NCBI GenBank assembly: GCA_963709425.1
Contig: CAVPWG010000001.1
Span: 248,001 to 312,000 of the forward strand
DNA from: JAICJC01 sp963709425
GTDB taxonomy: Bacteria; Actinomycetota; Thermoleophilia; Gaiellales; JAICJC01
DNA: 64,000 bases
Reading direction: 5' to 3'
In this document: positions 32,260-41,919 of the stretch, piece by piece
Layout of the letters: every line of letters starts with the position of its first letter
How positions within the stretch are numbered: position 1 is the first letter of the stretch
Position numbers and translations under genes: made by a program
The notes under the pieces: generated by a model
Seen by the model: only the letters and a program-made list of their open reading frames with translations
Database searches by the model: none
Told to the model about the DNA's origin: nothing

Positions 32260-33456
32260 CTAGCCGTTGAGCGCGGCCATGTAGAACCCGTCCGTGCCGT
32301 CGCGATGGGGAAGCGTCTGGCGGCCGCCCGGAAGCACGCCCTCGCCCTCGCCGCGCCGGATCGTGCACACCGAGTAGACGAGCCGGCCGCCCGGGGCGAG
32401 CAGCGCCTCGGCGTGGGCGAGCATCCGTCGCTGGCCGTCGGCCATCCGGTCGGCCGACGGCTCGTCGGAGCGCCAGCGGGCGTCGGGCCGGGCGGCCAGC
32501 ACCCCGAGGCCCGAGCAGGGCGGGTCGAGCAGGATGCGGTCGAAGACGCCGTCCGAGAACTCGAGCACGTCGGCCACGACGACCCTGGCGCACGACGCGC
32601 CGAACCGGTCGAGCGTCGCGTGCAGGGCGCGGGCGCGGCCGGCGTGACGCTCGACGCATACGAGCTCTCCGCGGTCGCCCATGAGGGCGGCCAGCTGACC
32701 GGCCTTCCCGCCCGGCGCTGCGCACAGGTCGAGCACCCGCATACCGGGCTCGGGCGCGAGCAGGCGCGCCGGAAGCATCGCCGCCCGCGACTGGGGCCAG
32801 ATGACCCCCGCGGCCAGCTCCGCGCTCGTCGACACGTCGAACTGCCCGTCGATGACGATCGCCTCGGGCAGGTTCGGATCGCCGTGGACCGGCACCCCGA
32901 GGTCGACGGCCTCGGCGCGGAGGCCGTTCAGGCGCACCGACAGCTCCGGGGGCTCGTTCTGTGCGACCATCACCGCCTCGGCATCGACCTCGCCGAGCAT
33001 CTCGTCCCACTCCTTGACGATCCAGTCCGGGTAGGAGTGGCGCAGCGCGATCGGAAGTCCTGCGACCCACTCCCCCGCCCCGGCGATCTTGCGGAGCACG
33101 GCGTTCGCGAGGCCGGCCGTGTGGACGCCGGCGACACGCTTGCACACCTCGACCGTCTCGTTGACGGCGGCATGCGGCGGGATGCCCTCCGCAAAGAGGA
33201 GCTGGTACGCACCCACTCGCAGCGCCGCCCGCAGCGTCGGCTGGAGCTCGCCGGGCGGCCGCCCCGCCAGCGTCTCGAGCGCATGGTCGAGCGTCCGCAC
33301 GCGCTGGACGGTCCCGAACGCGAGCCGCATGGCGAACCGGCGGTCGCGGTCGTCGAGCTCCGCCCGGTCGGCCTCGGCGCGAAACGCGCGGTCGGTGTAG
33401 GCGTCCTCCTCGAACGTCCGCCGCACGACCTCGCACGCGACGGAGCGGGCGTTCAT
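32260..33456 (-). CDS. rsmB: 16S rRNA (cytosine-967-C5)-methyltransferase RsmB/Sun
   Basis: RsmB makes m5C967 in 16S rRNA. The 398-residue protein has an N-terminal NusB-like helical domain (about residues 1-130) and a methyltransferase domain with VLDLCAAPGGKAGQLAALM, LLDPPCSGLGVL (motif IV with the PC cysteine) and VYSVCTI (motif VI cysteine). Its start overlaps the fmt stop (ATGA). Confidence 0.95.
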   Translation of the reverse strand: MNARSVACEVVRRTFEEDAYTDRAFRAEADRAELDDRDRRFAMRLAFGTVQRVRTLDHALETLAGRPPGELQPTLRAALRVGAYQLLFAEGIPPHAAVNETVEVCKRVAGVHTAGLANAVLRKIAGAGEWVAGLPIALRHSYPDWIVKEWDEMLGEVDAEAVMVAQNEPPELSVRLNGLRAEAVDLGVPVHGDPNLPEAIVIDGQFDVSTSAELAAGVIWPQSRAAMLPARLLAPEPGMRVLDLCAAPGGKAGQLAALMGDRGELVCVERHAGRARALHATLDRFGASCARVVVADVLEFSDGVFDRILLDPPCSGLGVLAARPDARWRSDEPSADRMADGQRRMLAHAEALLAPGGRLVYSVCTIRRGEGEGVLPGGRQTLPHRDGTDGFYMAALNG

Positions 33457-34328
33457 GCCGCCCGCTCCGGAGCCCGCCGGAGCCCGCGCAGGTAGTCGGC
33501 AACCGGCATCCGCCGCCGGCCCGCCGGCTGGAGCTCGAGCACCTCGAGCACCCCCTCGCCGCAGCCGATCCGAAGCGGCGGGGCGATCGCGCCGGGCTCA
33601 CCCCCGCCCGGCCCGGCCCGGGCGCGCCAGACCGTCACGAGCTGCCCGTCGAGCTCGGTGCGGGCGCCGATGTGCGGCGACAGCGCCCGCACGAGATTGG
33701 CGGCGTCGACGGCGGTTCCGGCCCAGTCGATCCGCCGGTCCGGAGGCTCGATCTTGTGGGCGTAGGTGACGCCGACCGTCGACTGCTCCTCGCCGTGCGT
33801 CCGGCCGCGCAGCGCCTCGGCCAGGTGGGGCGTCCCGACCTCGAGCGCGCGGGCCCGAACGCAACCGGCGTCGTCCTCGGGCCCGACCTCGAATCGCCCG
33901 CAGCCGTGAATCGGGCCCGCGTCGAGCTCGGCCGTGAGCTCGATCACGCACACGCCCGTCTCTGCGTCGCCGGCCATGAGCGCCCGCTCGACCGGCGCCG
34001 CGCCCCGCCACCGGGGCAGCAGCGACGGATGCAGGTTGTAGAGCGGGTACGCGCCGAGCAGCGGCTCTCGCACCATCTGGCCGAACGCGACGACCGCGCC
34101 GACGTCGGCGTCCACGGGCTCGGCGGATGCCCGCTCCGTCTGCACCAGGCGCAGGCCGAGCTCACGGGCCGCCTCCGCCACCGGCGGCGATCCGGTGCGC
34201 CGGCCGCGCCCCGACGGCCGGTCAGGCTGCGTCATGACGGCCACGATGTCGATCCCCGGCTCACCGCGCAGGCGGCGCAGGACGTCGGCCCCGAAGGCCG
34301 ACGTCCCCAGGAAGACGACTCTGTGCAT
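33453..34328 (-). CDS. fmt: Methionyl-tRNA formyltransferase
   Basis: Fmt formylates initiator Met-tRNA. The 291-residue protein opens VVFLGTSAFGADVL and has NLHPSLLPRWRGAAPVERALMAGD with the catalytic Asn-His, GVCVIELTAELDAGPI and, in the C-terminal OB-like part, THGEEQSTVGVTYAHKI. The ATG at 34328 is two bases after the def stop. The def-fmt-rsmB order is widespread. Confidence 0.97.
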   Translation of the reverse strand: MHRVVFLGTSAFGADVLRRLRGEPGIDIVAVMTQPDRPSGRGRRTGSPPVAEAARELGLRLVQTERASAEPVDADVGAVVAFGQMVREPLLGAYPLYNLHPSLLPRWRGAAPVERALMAGDAETGVCVIELTAELDAGPIHGCGRFEVGPEDDAGCVRARALEVGTPHLAEALRGRTHGEEQSTVGVTYAHKIEPPDRRIDWAGTAVDAANLVRALSPHIGARTELDGQLVTVWRARAGPGGGEPGAIAPPLRIGCGEGVLEVLELQPAGRRRMPVADYLRGLRRAPERAA

Positions 34329-34330
34329 CC

Positions 34331-34909
34331 CTACGCTCGGAGGCGCAGGTCTCTGAGAGCAGCCTTCCGGTCGTCCTTGCCCGCCCGGTCGACGATGAGC
34401 ACGCCGTCCAGGTGGTCGATCTCGTGCTGGATCACCCGGGCCTCGAGCCCTTCGGCGTCCACCTCGACGGGCTCGCCGTCCGCGCCGATGCCCGCGACGA
34501 CCACGCGCACGTGACGCTCGACCGGCACCTGGAGATCGCCGCCCAGGAGCGACAAGCATCCCTCGGTCTCGGACTCCGTCTCGTCTGATCGCTCTCGCAG
34601 CTCCGGGTTTATGAGAACGCGGACGTCGCCGTCGGACGAGACCCGGTAGACGAGGACGCGCCGCAGGACGCCGAGCTGCGGCGCAGCCAGGCCGACGCCG
34701 TGGGACTGCCGCATCACCTCGGTCATCCGCTCGACGAGCCGCCTGACGTCGCCGTTCACCTCCTCGACGGCGTCCGCCGGGACGCGCAGGACCGGGTCGG
34801 GGTATTGGCGGACGAGCATCACCGCAGCGGCATGGTGGGCGCGCCGCTCCTCGTCGCTCGTCGTCGTCTCGACCTGCCCTTCGGCGATGTCCTGGTTCTC
34901 CGTGGTCAT
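34331..34909 (-). CDS. def: Peptide deformylase
   Basis: Def removes the formyl group from new proteins. The 192-residue protein has the three metal-site motifs GVGLAAPQLG, EGCLSLLGG and HEIDHLDGVL. The first 30 residues are a non-conserved acidic extension; an internal ATG nearer to VRQYPDPVLR is possible. The ATG at 34909 overlaps the stop of the isochorismatase-like gene (ATGA). Confidence 0.95.
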   Translation of the reverse strand: MTTENQDIAEGQVETTTSDEERRAHHAAAVMLVRQYPDPVLRVPADAVEEVNGDVRRLVERMTEVMRQSHGVGLAAPQLGVLRRVLVYRVSSDGDVRVLINPELRERSDETESETEGCLSLLGGDLQVPVERHVRVVVAGIGADGEPVEVDAEGLEARVIQHEIDHLDGVLIVDRAGKDDRKAALRDLRLRA

Positions 34910-35453
34910 GCGCTCGTGAGGCCGGCGGCCGGCTCGACGGCGGCGTAGCCGTCGGCAAGCGCGGCCAGGAACGCCGCGTGCACGTCGGCGGCGGCGATCC
35001 GGCGGTCGCCGAACTCGAGCGCCATCGTCGCGCAGGCGTCGTGGGCCACCGCCACGTCGTATCCGAGGTCGACGGCAGCACGAACGGTGGCATCGACGCA
35101 CATGGAGGTCATCATCCCGCAGACCACGAGCCGGTCCGCGCCGGCATCCTTCAGCCGCGAGTCAAGGGGCGTCTCCAGGAAGGCATTGGGAAACGCCTTC
35201 TCGACGACGGTCTCCCCCGCGCTCGGGCCGCACGGCGTCGTGGATCTCGCCGCCCGGCGTCCCTGGGCGCAGATAGCGCGCGTCGGGCGCGTCCCAGACA
35301 TGCTTCACGTGCACGATCTGCTCGCCGGACGAGCGAAAGGCGTCGAGCAGCGCTCTTGGCCCGGCCGGCCGCGGCTTCGGGGCCGTCCAGCGGGTTGGCG
35401 CCGCCGGGGAAGTAGTCGTTTTGGATGTCGACGACGACGAGGGCTCGAGTCAT
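34906..35453 (-). pseudogene. Isochorismatase-like cysteine hydrolase, two frame shifts
   Basis: The pieces of one cysteine hydrolase (isochorismatase/nicotinamidase superfamily) lie in three successive frames. The N-terminus has ALVVVDIQNDYFPGG, the middle reads GEQIVHVKHVWD, and the C-terminus has LVVCGMMTSMCVDATVRAAVDLGYDV with the catalytic cysteine. Frames change near 35356 (CCAAGAGC where CCAGAGC fits) and near 35226. Removing one base at each gives an intact 181-residue protein. I therefore suspect sequence errors rather than decay. Substrate unknown. It sits between def and priA. Confidence 0.8.
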
Positions 35454-35471
35454 GGATGAAAGGCTACCGGC

Positions 35472-37606
35472 TCACGACAACGACTGCGGATCCACGTCGA
35501 CAACGACTGTGGCCGACGCCCGGCGCAGGTCCCCGGTGAGGTCGCGCACGACCCCGCGCAGGACGGCGGCCGCGCGGAGGGGCTGCTCGGTCTTGATGAG
35601 GACGTGGCTGCGCCACCGGTCGCGCAGGCGAAAGAGCGGCGCAGGGCCCGAGCAGGATGTCTCCGTCGAGGGCGGGCTCGATCGCGGACCGGACGGCCCC
35701 AAGAACGCCGTCGGCCACATCTCCGGAGGGGGCCGCGGCCAGCACGCGTACCACCCGCCGGAAGGGCGGATAGCCGAGCGCGCCGCGGCGCTCGAGCTCG
35801 CCGTCGAGGAACTCGGGCACGGCGTGCCGCGCGGCGAGTACGACCGGTCGCAGCTCGGGGTCCCAGGCCTGGACGATCACCCGCCCACGGGGATCGCCGG
35901 GACGCCCCGGCCGGCCGGACAGCTGCGTGAGCAGCGCGAAGGCACGCTCCTCGGCGCGGAAGTCCGGGACGGCGAGCGCCTGGTCGGCGTCGATCGACGG
36001 CAGCCAGCTTCACGCCCGGCACGTCGTGGCCCTTCGCGACGAGCTGCGTCCCGACCAGTACCGCGGCCTCGGCGCTCGCGGAACCGGCGCAGCGTCGCCT
36101 CCGGCTCGCCGGCCTGTGCGGCCACGTCCGCGTCGAGCCGCACGACCTCGAGCCGTGGGAAGTGCCGCTGGAGCTCCGCCTCGACGCGCGTCGTCCCGGC
36201 GCCGATCTGGGTGAGGTCGACCGAGCCGCACCTCGGGCAGGCCTTCGGCATCGGCTTCCGAGGCGCCGCAGTGGTGGCAGCGCAGGCGGCGGCCGTGCAG
36301 GGTGAGCGCGACGTCGCAGCGACCGCACCGCCAGGTTTGCGCGCATGTCCGGCAGTGGACGGCCGCGGCGGCTCCGCGCCGGTTCTGGAGGACGATGGCG
36401 CGGCCGCCGCCGTCCTCGATCTCACCGAGAGCGTCGAGCAGCGGCCGCGTCAGTGGGTAGCCGCCGTCCAGACGCAGGTCGACGATGTCGACCGCTGGGC
36501 AGGCGCCCGCCGACCCGCGCCGGCAGGCTGAGCCGACGTGTCACCCCGTGCCAGGCCTCCGGCCGCGGCGTCGCGCTCCCGTAGACGGTGACCGCGCCCT
36601 CGAGCCGGGCCCGCTTCGCCGCGACCCGGCGGGCGTCGTACCGCGGGTCGGCCTCGTGCTTGTAGGAGGCATCGTGCTCCTCGTCGACGACGATGACGCC
36701 GAGGTCGGGGACTGCGGCGAAGACCGCCGAGCGCGCACCCACCACCACGCGCGCCTCGCGGGCGGCGATGCGGCGATGCTCGGAGCCGCGCCGGCCCCGG
36801 CTGAGGCCGCTGTGCAGGACGGCCACGGTCGCGCCGAACCGGGCGGTGAACCGGGACGCGAGCTGCAGCGTGAGCGCGATCTCGGGAACGAGGACGATCG
36901 CGCCCCGCCCCAGCTCGAGCGCGTGCTCGATCAGGCGCAGGTAGACCTCGGTCTTGCCCGAGCCCGTGACGCCGTGGACGAGCACGTCGCCGCCACCCGC
37001 CTCCAGCAGCTCGACGCAGCCCGCGACGGCCTCCTCCTGCGCGGCGGTCAGCTCGACGCGCACGTCCGTGCGGGGAGCCGGCGGCATGGCCTCGAGGGCC
37101 ACCAGTCCCCGCTCCTGCATCCGCCGAACCGTGGCCCGCGTCGTCCCGGCGGCGGCCACCAGGTCGGAGAGCGGGAGCGGCGCGAGGCCGGCATGGGACA
37201 GGATCTCGGCCTGGCGGGCGGTCGCCCCGTCCCCGCTCAGCACTCGCACCCACGGCTCCGGCGGGCGCGCCTCGGCCTCGGGCGGCGTCACCAACGGCAG
37301 CGCGCGTGCCAGCGTCGACGCGTAGTTGGCCGCGATCCACTCCGCGAGATCGAGCAGCGGAACGGGCACCTGGCCGAGGACGCCGAGGAGCGGCTTCAGC
37401 GCCGACACGTCGGCGAGGCCTGGAAGCGCCGTCACCACGCCGCGCACGCGGCGGTTCCCGAGCTCGATCTCCACGACCGAGCCGCGGCCGATGGCGCCCT
37501 CGAGCTCCGGGGGCACCGCGTAGTCGAAGGGCCGGTCGACCGCGCGCGCCGTCACGAGCGGGGCGACGGCTGCGACGGGCGCGGTGTCAGACGCCGACGG
37601 GCTCAC
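35472..37606 (-). pseudogene. priA: Primosomal protein N' (PriA), five frame shifts
   Basis: PriA restarts stalled replication forks. The N-terminal part, intact from the GTG at 37606 to about 36500, holds the DNA-binding domain, HGVTGSGKTEVYLRL (Walker A) and VDEEHDASYKHEADPRYDARRVA. The rest continues in four further frames: VDIVDLRLDGGYPLTRPLLDAL, zinc cysteines CRTCAQTWRCGRCD and CHHC...CPRCG, GTQLVAKGHDVPGV, RVIVQAWDPELRP and the C-terminal LIKTEQPLRAAAVLRGVV. Shifts fall near 36496, 36256, 36071, 35995 and 35643, each fixed by removing one base. The total then becomes 709 codons, normal for the family. Probably a functional gene with sequencing errors. Confidence 0.9.
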
Positions 37607-38834
37607 CCAGGCCGCACGCCGCGCGCAGCTCCGCGACACGATCGGTGCGCTCCCAGGGGAAGTCCTCGTCGATGCGGCCGAAATGGCCGCCGGCGGCGGT
37701 CCGCTGGTAGATCGGCCGGAGCAGATCGAGCTCGCGGATGATCGCCGCCGGGCGAAGGTCGAAGACCGACGCAACGGCCGACTCGATCGTGTCGCGCGGC
37801 ACCGTCTCGGTGTCGAACGTCTCGACGCCCACGGACACGGGGCGCGCCACGCCGATCGCGTAGGCGACCTGCACCTCGGCGCGCGCCGCAAGCCCGGCCG
37901 CGACCACGTTCTTGGCGACCCAGCGCATCGCATACGACCCCGACCGGTCAACCTTGGAGGGATCCTTCCCGGAGAACGCACCACCGCCGTGCCGGGCCGA
38001 GCCGCCGTAGGTGTCGACGATGATCTTTCGGCCCGTGACGCCGGTGTCGCCCATCGGCCCGCCGGTCACAAAGCGGCCGGTCGGGTTGACGAGCACGAAC
38101 TCGGGATCCGAGAGCCGCACGGTGGCGCACAGCTCATCCGGGATGGCCACCGGCAGGACGTGCTCGGCGAGGCCGCGCCTGATCGTCTCCTCGTCGACGT
38201 CCGGGTCGTGCTGAGTCGACACCAGCAGCCGCTCGACTGCGATCGGCGTGAGCCGCCCGCCGGACTGCCGGTAGCGCACCGTCACCTGCGACTTGCCGTC
38301 CGGCCGCAGGTACGCCAGCGTGCCGTCCTTCCGCACGTCTGCCATCCGGCGGCTGATGCGGTGGGCGAGCGTGATCGGAAGCGGCATCAGCTCCGGCGTC
38401 TCGTCGCAGGCGTAGCCGAACATCATCCCCTGGTCGCCCGCGCCCTGGCCGTCGACGTCGGCCTCGGCCCGGTGGCGCTGCTCCTCGTAGGAGGTGTCGA
38501 TCCCCATGCCGATGTCGGGGGACTGCTCGTCGATCGCGACGACGACCCCGCATGTCAGGAAGTCGAAGCCGAAGGCCGCATCGGTGTAGCCGATGTCGCG
38601 CACCGTGTCGCGGACGATCCGTGGGATGTCCACGTAGGCGTCGGTCGTGATCTCGCCTGCGACCACGACGAGGCCGGTCGTCACGAGCACCTCGCACGCG
38701 ACTCGCCCGCGCGGGTCGCGCCGCAGCACCTCGTCGAGGACGCCGTCGGAGATCTGGTCGGCGACCTTGTCCGGGTGGCCCTCCGTGACCGACTCGGACG
38801 TGAACAGGAACTCGCGGTCGGCGTGCGAGGTCAT
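37587..38834 (-). CDS. metK: S-adenosylmethionine synthetase
   Basis: MetK makes AdoMet from methionine and ATP. The 415-residue protein has GHPDKVADQISDGVLDE, the ATP-site GAGDQGMMFGYACDET, GRFVTGGPMGDTGVTGRKIIVDTYGG and the P-loop-like GGGAFSGKDPSKVDRS. It comes before priA with a 20-base overlap. TACCAT six bases before its ATG suggests a leaderless mRNA. The 174-base upstream gap shows no clear AdoMet riboswitch. Confidence 0.98.
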   Translation of the reverse strand: MTSHADREFLFTSESVTEGHPDKVADQISDGVLDEVLRRDPRGRVACEVLVTTGLVVVAGEITTDAYVDIPRIVRDTVRDIGYTDAAFGFDFLTCGVVVAIDEQSPDIGMGIDTSYEEQRHRAEADVDGQGAGDQGMMFGYACDETPELMPLPITLAHRISRRMADVRKDGTLAYLRPDGKSQVTVRYRQSGGRLTPIAVERLLVSTQHDPDVDEETIRRGLAEHVLPVAIPDELCATVRLSDPEFVLVNPTGRFVTGGPMGDTGVTGRKIIVDTYGGSARHGGGAFSGKDPSKVDRSGSYAMRWVAKNVVAAGLAARAEVQVAYAIGVARPVSVGVETFDTETVPRDTIESAVASVFDLRPAAIIRELDLLRPIYQRTAAGGHFGRIDEDFPWERTDRVAELRAACGLGEPVGV

Positions 38835-38840
38835 CGGCGG

Positions 38841-38846
38841 ATGGTA
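38841..38846 (-). promoter_or_regulatory. Probable -10 box of a leaderless metK mRNA
   Basis: TACCAT on the minus strand ends six bases before the metK ATG. The gap upstream to gpsA holds no convincing gene. Confidence 0.4.
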
Positions 38847-39008
38847 GTGGAAACGGCTTCAGGCTTTCTCATCGAGCGGCTGCGGGAGCCGCGGGTGGCC
38901 CGTGGAGGCCGTGACGGTGCCGCGGAATCGGCGCTGGCAGCGGCTCGCGCTCTTCCTGCATATTCGGGCGGTCAAGGCTGGCACCGTGGAGGAGCGGCCC
39001 GTTGAGGA

Positions 39009-39995
39009 TCACTCCTCCACCGGCTCCCGGGCCATCAGCTCTGCCAGCGCATCCAGGGGCGCCACGCCGTCGAAGGCCACCCGGCACACCGCTTCCGTGA
39101 TCGGGAGCTCGATCCCGTGCTCCCGCGCGACGTCGCGCAGCACCGGCGCGGCGGTGAGGCCCTCGGCCACCTCACCGATCTCCTGCTCGATCCATTGGGT
39201 CGGCACACCGGTCGCGATCATCTCCCCCGCCCGCCGGTTGCGGGAGTGGGTCGACGTACAGGTCGCCACGAGATCGCCCATCCCGGCCATGCCCATGTAC
39301 GTCCGCGGCTGCGCGCCGAAGGCCTCGCCGAGCCGTGACATCTCGGCCATGCCGCGCGTGATGATCGCGGCCTTCGCGTTGTCGCCGTAGCCGAGCCCGT
39401 CCGACACTCCCGCGGCGATCGCGATCACGTTCTTCGACGCCGCGCACAGCTCGACGCCCGCCACGTCCCGGGACGCGTAGACGCGCATCGTCCGCCCCGA
39501 CAGCTCCCGCTGGAGGGTTCGCGCCAGCTCGGGGTTCTCGCTCGCGACGACCGACGCCGTCGGCTGGTCGCGCGCGACCTCCTCGGCGTGGTTGGGGCCC
39601 GACAGGACGGCCACCCGGTCGCCGCCCGCGAGCTCGCCCAGGATCTCCGACAGCCGCCGACGGCTCGCCGGGTCGAGCCCCTTCGTCATCGAGAGGAACG
39701 CCGGCCGGGATCCCGCCCTTGGGACGACCTCGGCGGCCACGCCGGCGAACGCGCGACTCGGCACGGCGATCGCGACCAGGTCGGCGTCCGACAGATCGGA
39801 GCCTCCGATGGCGCACGCTCCGAGGCCGTCCGGCAGCTCGACGTCGAACAGGTGGCGCGGATTTCGCCGGTGGCGCACGATCGCGTCGGCCTGAGCGGCG
39901 TCGCGGCACACGAGCGTCGGCGCGTGGCCCTGAAGGACGAGGAGGCGGGCGAACGCCGTCCCCCAGCTTCCGCAGCCGACCACCGCGACCCTCAT
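39009..39995 (-). CDS. gpsA: Glycerol-3-phosphate dehydrogenase [NAD(P)+]
   Basis: GpsA supplies glycerol 3-phosphate for phospholipid synthesis. The 328-residue protein shows VAVVGCGSWGTAFARLL (cofactor loop), FLSMTKGLDP, LSGPNHAEEVARDQPTA, KNVIAIAAGVSDGLGYGDNAKAA with the catalytic lysine and TCTSTHSRNRRAG. It follows der with an ATGA overlap and works with plsC, just upstream of der, in the same lipid route. Confidence 0.97.
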   Translation of the reverse strand: MRVAVVGCGSWGTAFARLLVLQGHAPTLVCRDAAQADAIVRHRRNPRHLFDVELPDGLGACAIGGSDLSDADLVAIAVPSRAFAGVAAEVVPRAGSRPAFLSMTKGLDPASRRRLSEILGELAGGDRVAVLSGPNHAEEVARDQPTASVVASENPELARTLQRELSGRTMRVYASRDVAGVELCAASKNVIAIAAGVSDGLGYGDNAKAAIITRGMAEMSRLGEAFGAQPRTYMGMAGMGDLVATCTSTHSRNRRAGEMIATGVPTQWIEQEIGEVAEGLTAAPVLRDVAREHGIELPITEAVCRVAFDGVAPLDALAELMAREPVEE

Positions 39996-41305
39996 TCGCG
40001 GCTCTTGAAGTCGATGATCACGGGGCACCCCTCCAGAATCAGGCGACGGCGGAGCTGATTCTCGACGAAGTAGGCGTAGTCGCGCGTGACGAGCGCCTTG
40101 TCGGAGACGACGATACGAAACCGCGGCGGCCGGGTGCGGTACTGGGTGGCGTAGAGCACATTCAGCCGCTTGCGGCCCTTGCGCGGCGTCTCGCGCGCGG
40201 CGCCGATCTCGGCCATCGCGCGGTTGAGCGCGCCCGTGCCGACACGCGAGGTGTACCGATCGAAGAGCTCCTCGACGGTGTCGAGCATGCGGTCGACGTG
40301 CCGCCCGGTCAGCGCGGATGTCGTGACGATGGCGGGCCGCTGGCGGAGCTTCCCGGAGAGCCGCTCGGCGACGTCGTCCACCTCGACGGTCGTGATGTCC
40401 CACTTCGAGAGGACGACGAGCGTCGCGCAACCGGCCTTGCGGGCCTCGTCGGCGACCGACAGGTCGCCTTCGGCGGGCCCCTCCGACGAGTCGACCAGGA
40501 CGAGCGCGATGTCCGCCCGCTGAGCCGCCTCGATCGCGCGCACCTCGCTCCAGTACTCGATTCCCTGCCGGTGGCGGCGCTTGCGGCGAAGGCCGGCCGT
40601 GTCGATCAGCCTGAACCGCCGCTCGCCGCGCTCGAAGGTCGTGTCGATCGCGTCACGCGTCGTCCCCGGCGTCGGCGCGACGATGACCCGCGGCCGGCCG
40701 AGAATGGCGTTCACGAGCGACGACTTGCCGACGTTCGGGCGGCCCAGGATGGCGACCCGGATCTCGTCGTCGACGTCGGACTCGTCCTCGCCGGGCTCGC
40801 CGTCCACATCGGGCGGTGGGAGCCGCTCGACGATGGCGTCCAGCAGGTCACCCGTCCCGCGGCCGTGCAGCGCCGACACGCTGATCGGGTCGCCCAGGCC
40901 GAGCCCGTGCAGCTCGAGCGCACCCGCCTCGTGGGCGGTGTCGTCGACCTTGTTCGCGAGCACGAGCACGGGCCGCCGCGAGCGGCGCAGGATGTCGGCC
41001 AGCTCCTCGTCGCCCGCGACCAGGCCGGCCCGCGCGTCGATGACGAGCAGCACGAGGTCCGCCTCCTCGACCGCCTGGCTGGCCTGGTCGGCGACCTGCG
41101 ACTGCATGTGCGACGGGTCGGCGGCATCGACCCCGCCCGTGTCCACGAGCACGAACTCCCGCCCGTTCCAGTCGCACGGCACCTCGTTTCGGTCGCGGGT
41201 GACGCCGGGCGTCTCGTCCACGACCGCCTTTCGGGAGGCGGTCAGGCGGTTGACGAGCGTCGACTTCCCGGCGTTCGGGTAGCCGACCACCGCAACCATC
41301 GGCAT
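39992..41305 (-). CDS. der: Ribosome-assembly GTPase Der (EngA)
   Basis: Der has two GTPase domains in tandem and helps mature the 50S subunit. Domain 1 has the P-loop GYPNAGKST and DTGGVD; domain 2 has GRPNVGKSS, DTAGLRRKRR and LSKWDI (an SKWD guanine motif). The C-terminal KH-like domain ends NVLYATQYRTRPPRF...RDYAYFVENQLRRR. 437 residues from the ATG at 41305. An in-frame GTG at 41317 makes a GTGA overlap with plsC and is a possible alternative start. Confidence 0.96.
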   Translation of the reverse strand: MPMVAVVGYPNAGKSTLVNRLTASRKAVVDETPGVTRDRNEVPCDWNGREFVLVDTGGVDAADPSHMQSQVADQASQAVEEADLVLLVIDARAGLVAGDEELADILRRSRRPVLVLANKVDDTAHEAGALELHGLGLGDPISVSALHGRGTGDLLDAIVERLPPPDVDGEPGEDESDVDDEIRVAILGRPNVGKSSLVNAILGRPRVIVAPTPGTTRDAIDTTFERGERRFRLIDTAGLRRKRRHRQGIEYWSEVRAIEAAQRADIALVLVDSSEGPAEGDLSVADEARKAGCATLVVLSKWDITTVEVDDVAERLSGKLRQRPAIVTTSALTGRHVDRMLDTVEELFDRYTSRVGTGALNRAMAEIGAARETPRKGRKRLNVLYATQYRTRPPRFRIVVSDKALVTRDYAYFVENQLRRRLILEGCPVIIDFKSRE

Positions 41306-41313
41306 GCGCCCGC

Positions 41314-41856
41314 TCACCCGGCCGTCTCGTAGAGGCGCCGGATCTCGGCCATCAGCTCGTCGGCGGTCTCGCGGTAGGCCTCGCCCGGACGCCGGTCGCC
41401 GCGCTCGTAGGTGCGCGGTTCCCCGAAGACGATGCTGATCCGCTGTCCCGGCCGCCACCGCCCGGTGCCCCGGATCGCCGCGGGCACGACCGGCACGTCC
41501 TCGACGACCGCGCAGCGGCCGGCGCCGGCCTTGGCGCCGTCGAGCTCCGCCTGGCGGTGGCCCTGGATGAAGATGCCCACCACACCGCCGGCCTCGACCG
41601 TCTCGTGCACCGTCCGGAGCGCATCGCGGTCGGGCTCGCCGCGCCGCACCGGGAACGCCCCGCCCCAGCGCAGGAGCCAGGCGATCGTGACATAGCCCCA
41701 GAGCTCGCGCTTCGCCATGTAGCGGATCGAGCGCGGCTGCGACCAGCCGAGCGCCGGGATATCCCACCACGACTCGTGGTTCGACACGATGAGGGCGGGC
41801 CCGTCGATCGGCACGTTTCGGCGGCCGACGACCCGCGGCCGAAGGAGCAGCCGCAC
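41314..41856 (-). CDS. plsC: 1-acyl-sn-glycerol-3-phosphate acyltransferase
   Basis: PlsC adds the second acyl chain to make phosphatidic acid. The 180-residue protein keeps the catalytic NHESWWDIP (H-x4-D), MAKRELWGYVTIAWLLRWGGAFPVRRG and GIFIQGHR in place of the usual PEG-TRS motif. The GTG at 41856 is the only normal start. The frame continues upstream for 21 family-like codons (RAWRVLRRFLGPLV) to the cmk stop, so a rare start codon further up is possible. Confidence 0.88.
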   Translation of the reverse strand: MRLLLRPRVVGRRNVPIDGPALIVSNHESWWDIPALGWSQPRSIRYMAKRELWGYVTIAWLLRWGGAFPVRRGEPDRDALRTVHETVEAGGVVGIFIQGHRQAELDGAKAGAGRCAVVEDVPVVPAAIRGTGRWRPGQRISIVFGEPRTYERGDRRPGEAYRETADELMAEIRRLYETAG

Positions 41857-41919
41857 GAGCGGCCCCAGGAAGCGCCGCAGGACCCTCCAGGCGCGGTCGA
41901 TATCCGGCGAGCTGGGCGT

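Noticed and set aside
31538..32260. FMN riboswitch controlling the riboflavin genes
   Set aside because: The ribD start overlaps rpe, and the gap before rpe is only 36 bases, too short for an FMN aptamer.
38835..39008. AdoMet riboswitch before metK
   Set aside because: I found a GATGAGA and a GGTGCCA but not the conserved core and stems of the known SAM classes. A TACCAT box six bases before the ATG leaves no leader.
38869..39012. Short frame (about 47 codons) between gpsA and metK on the minus strand
   Set aside because: Low-complexity Pro/Arg/His composition and no ribosome binding site or homology signal.
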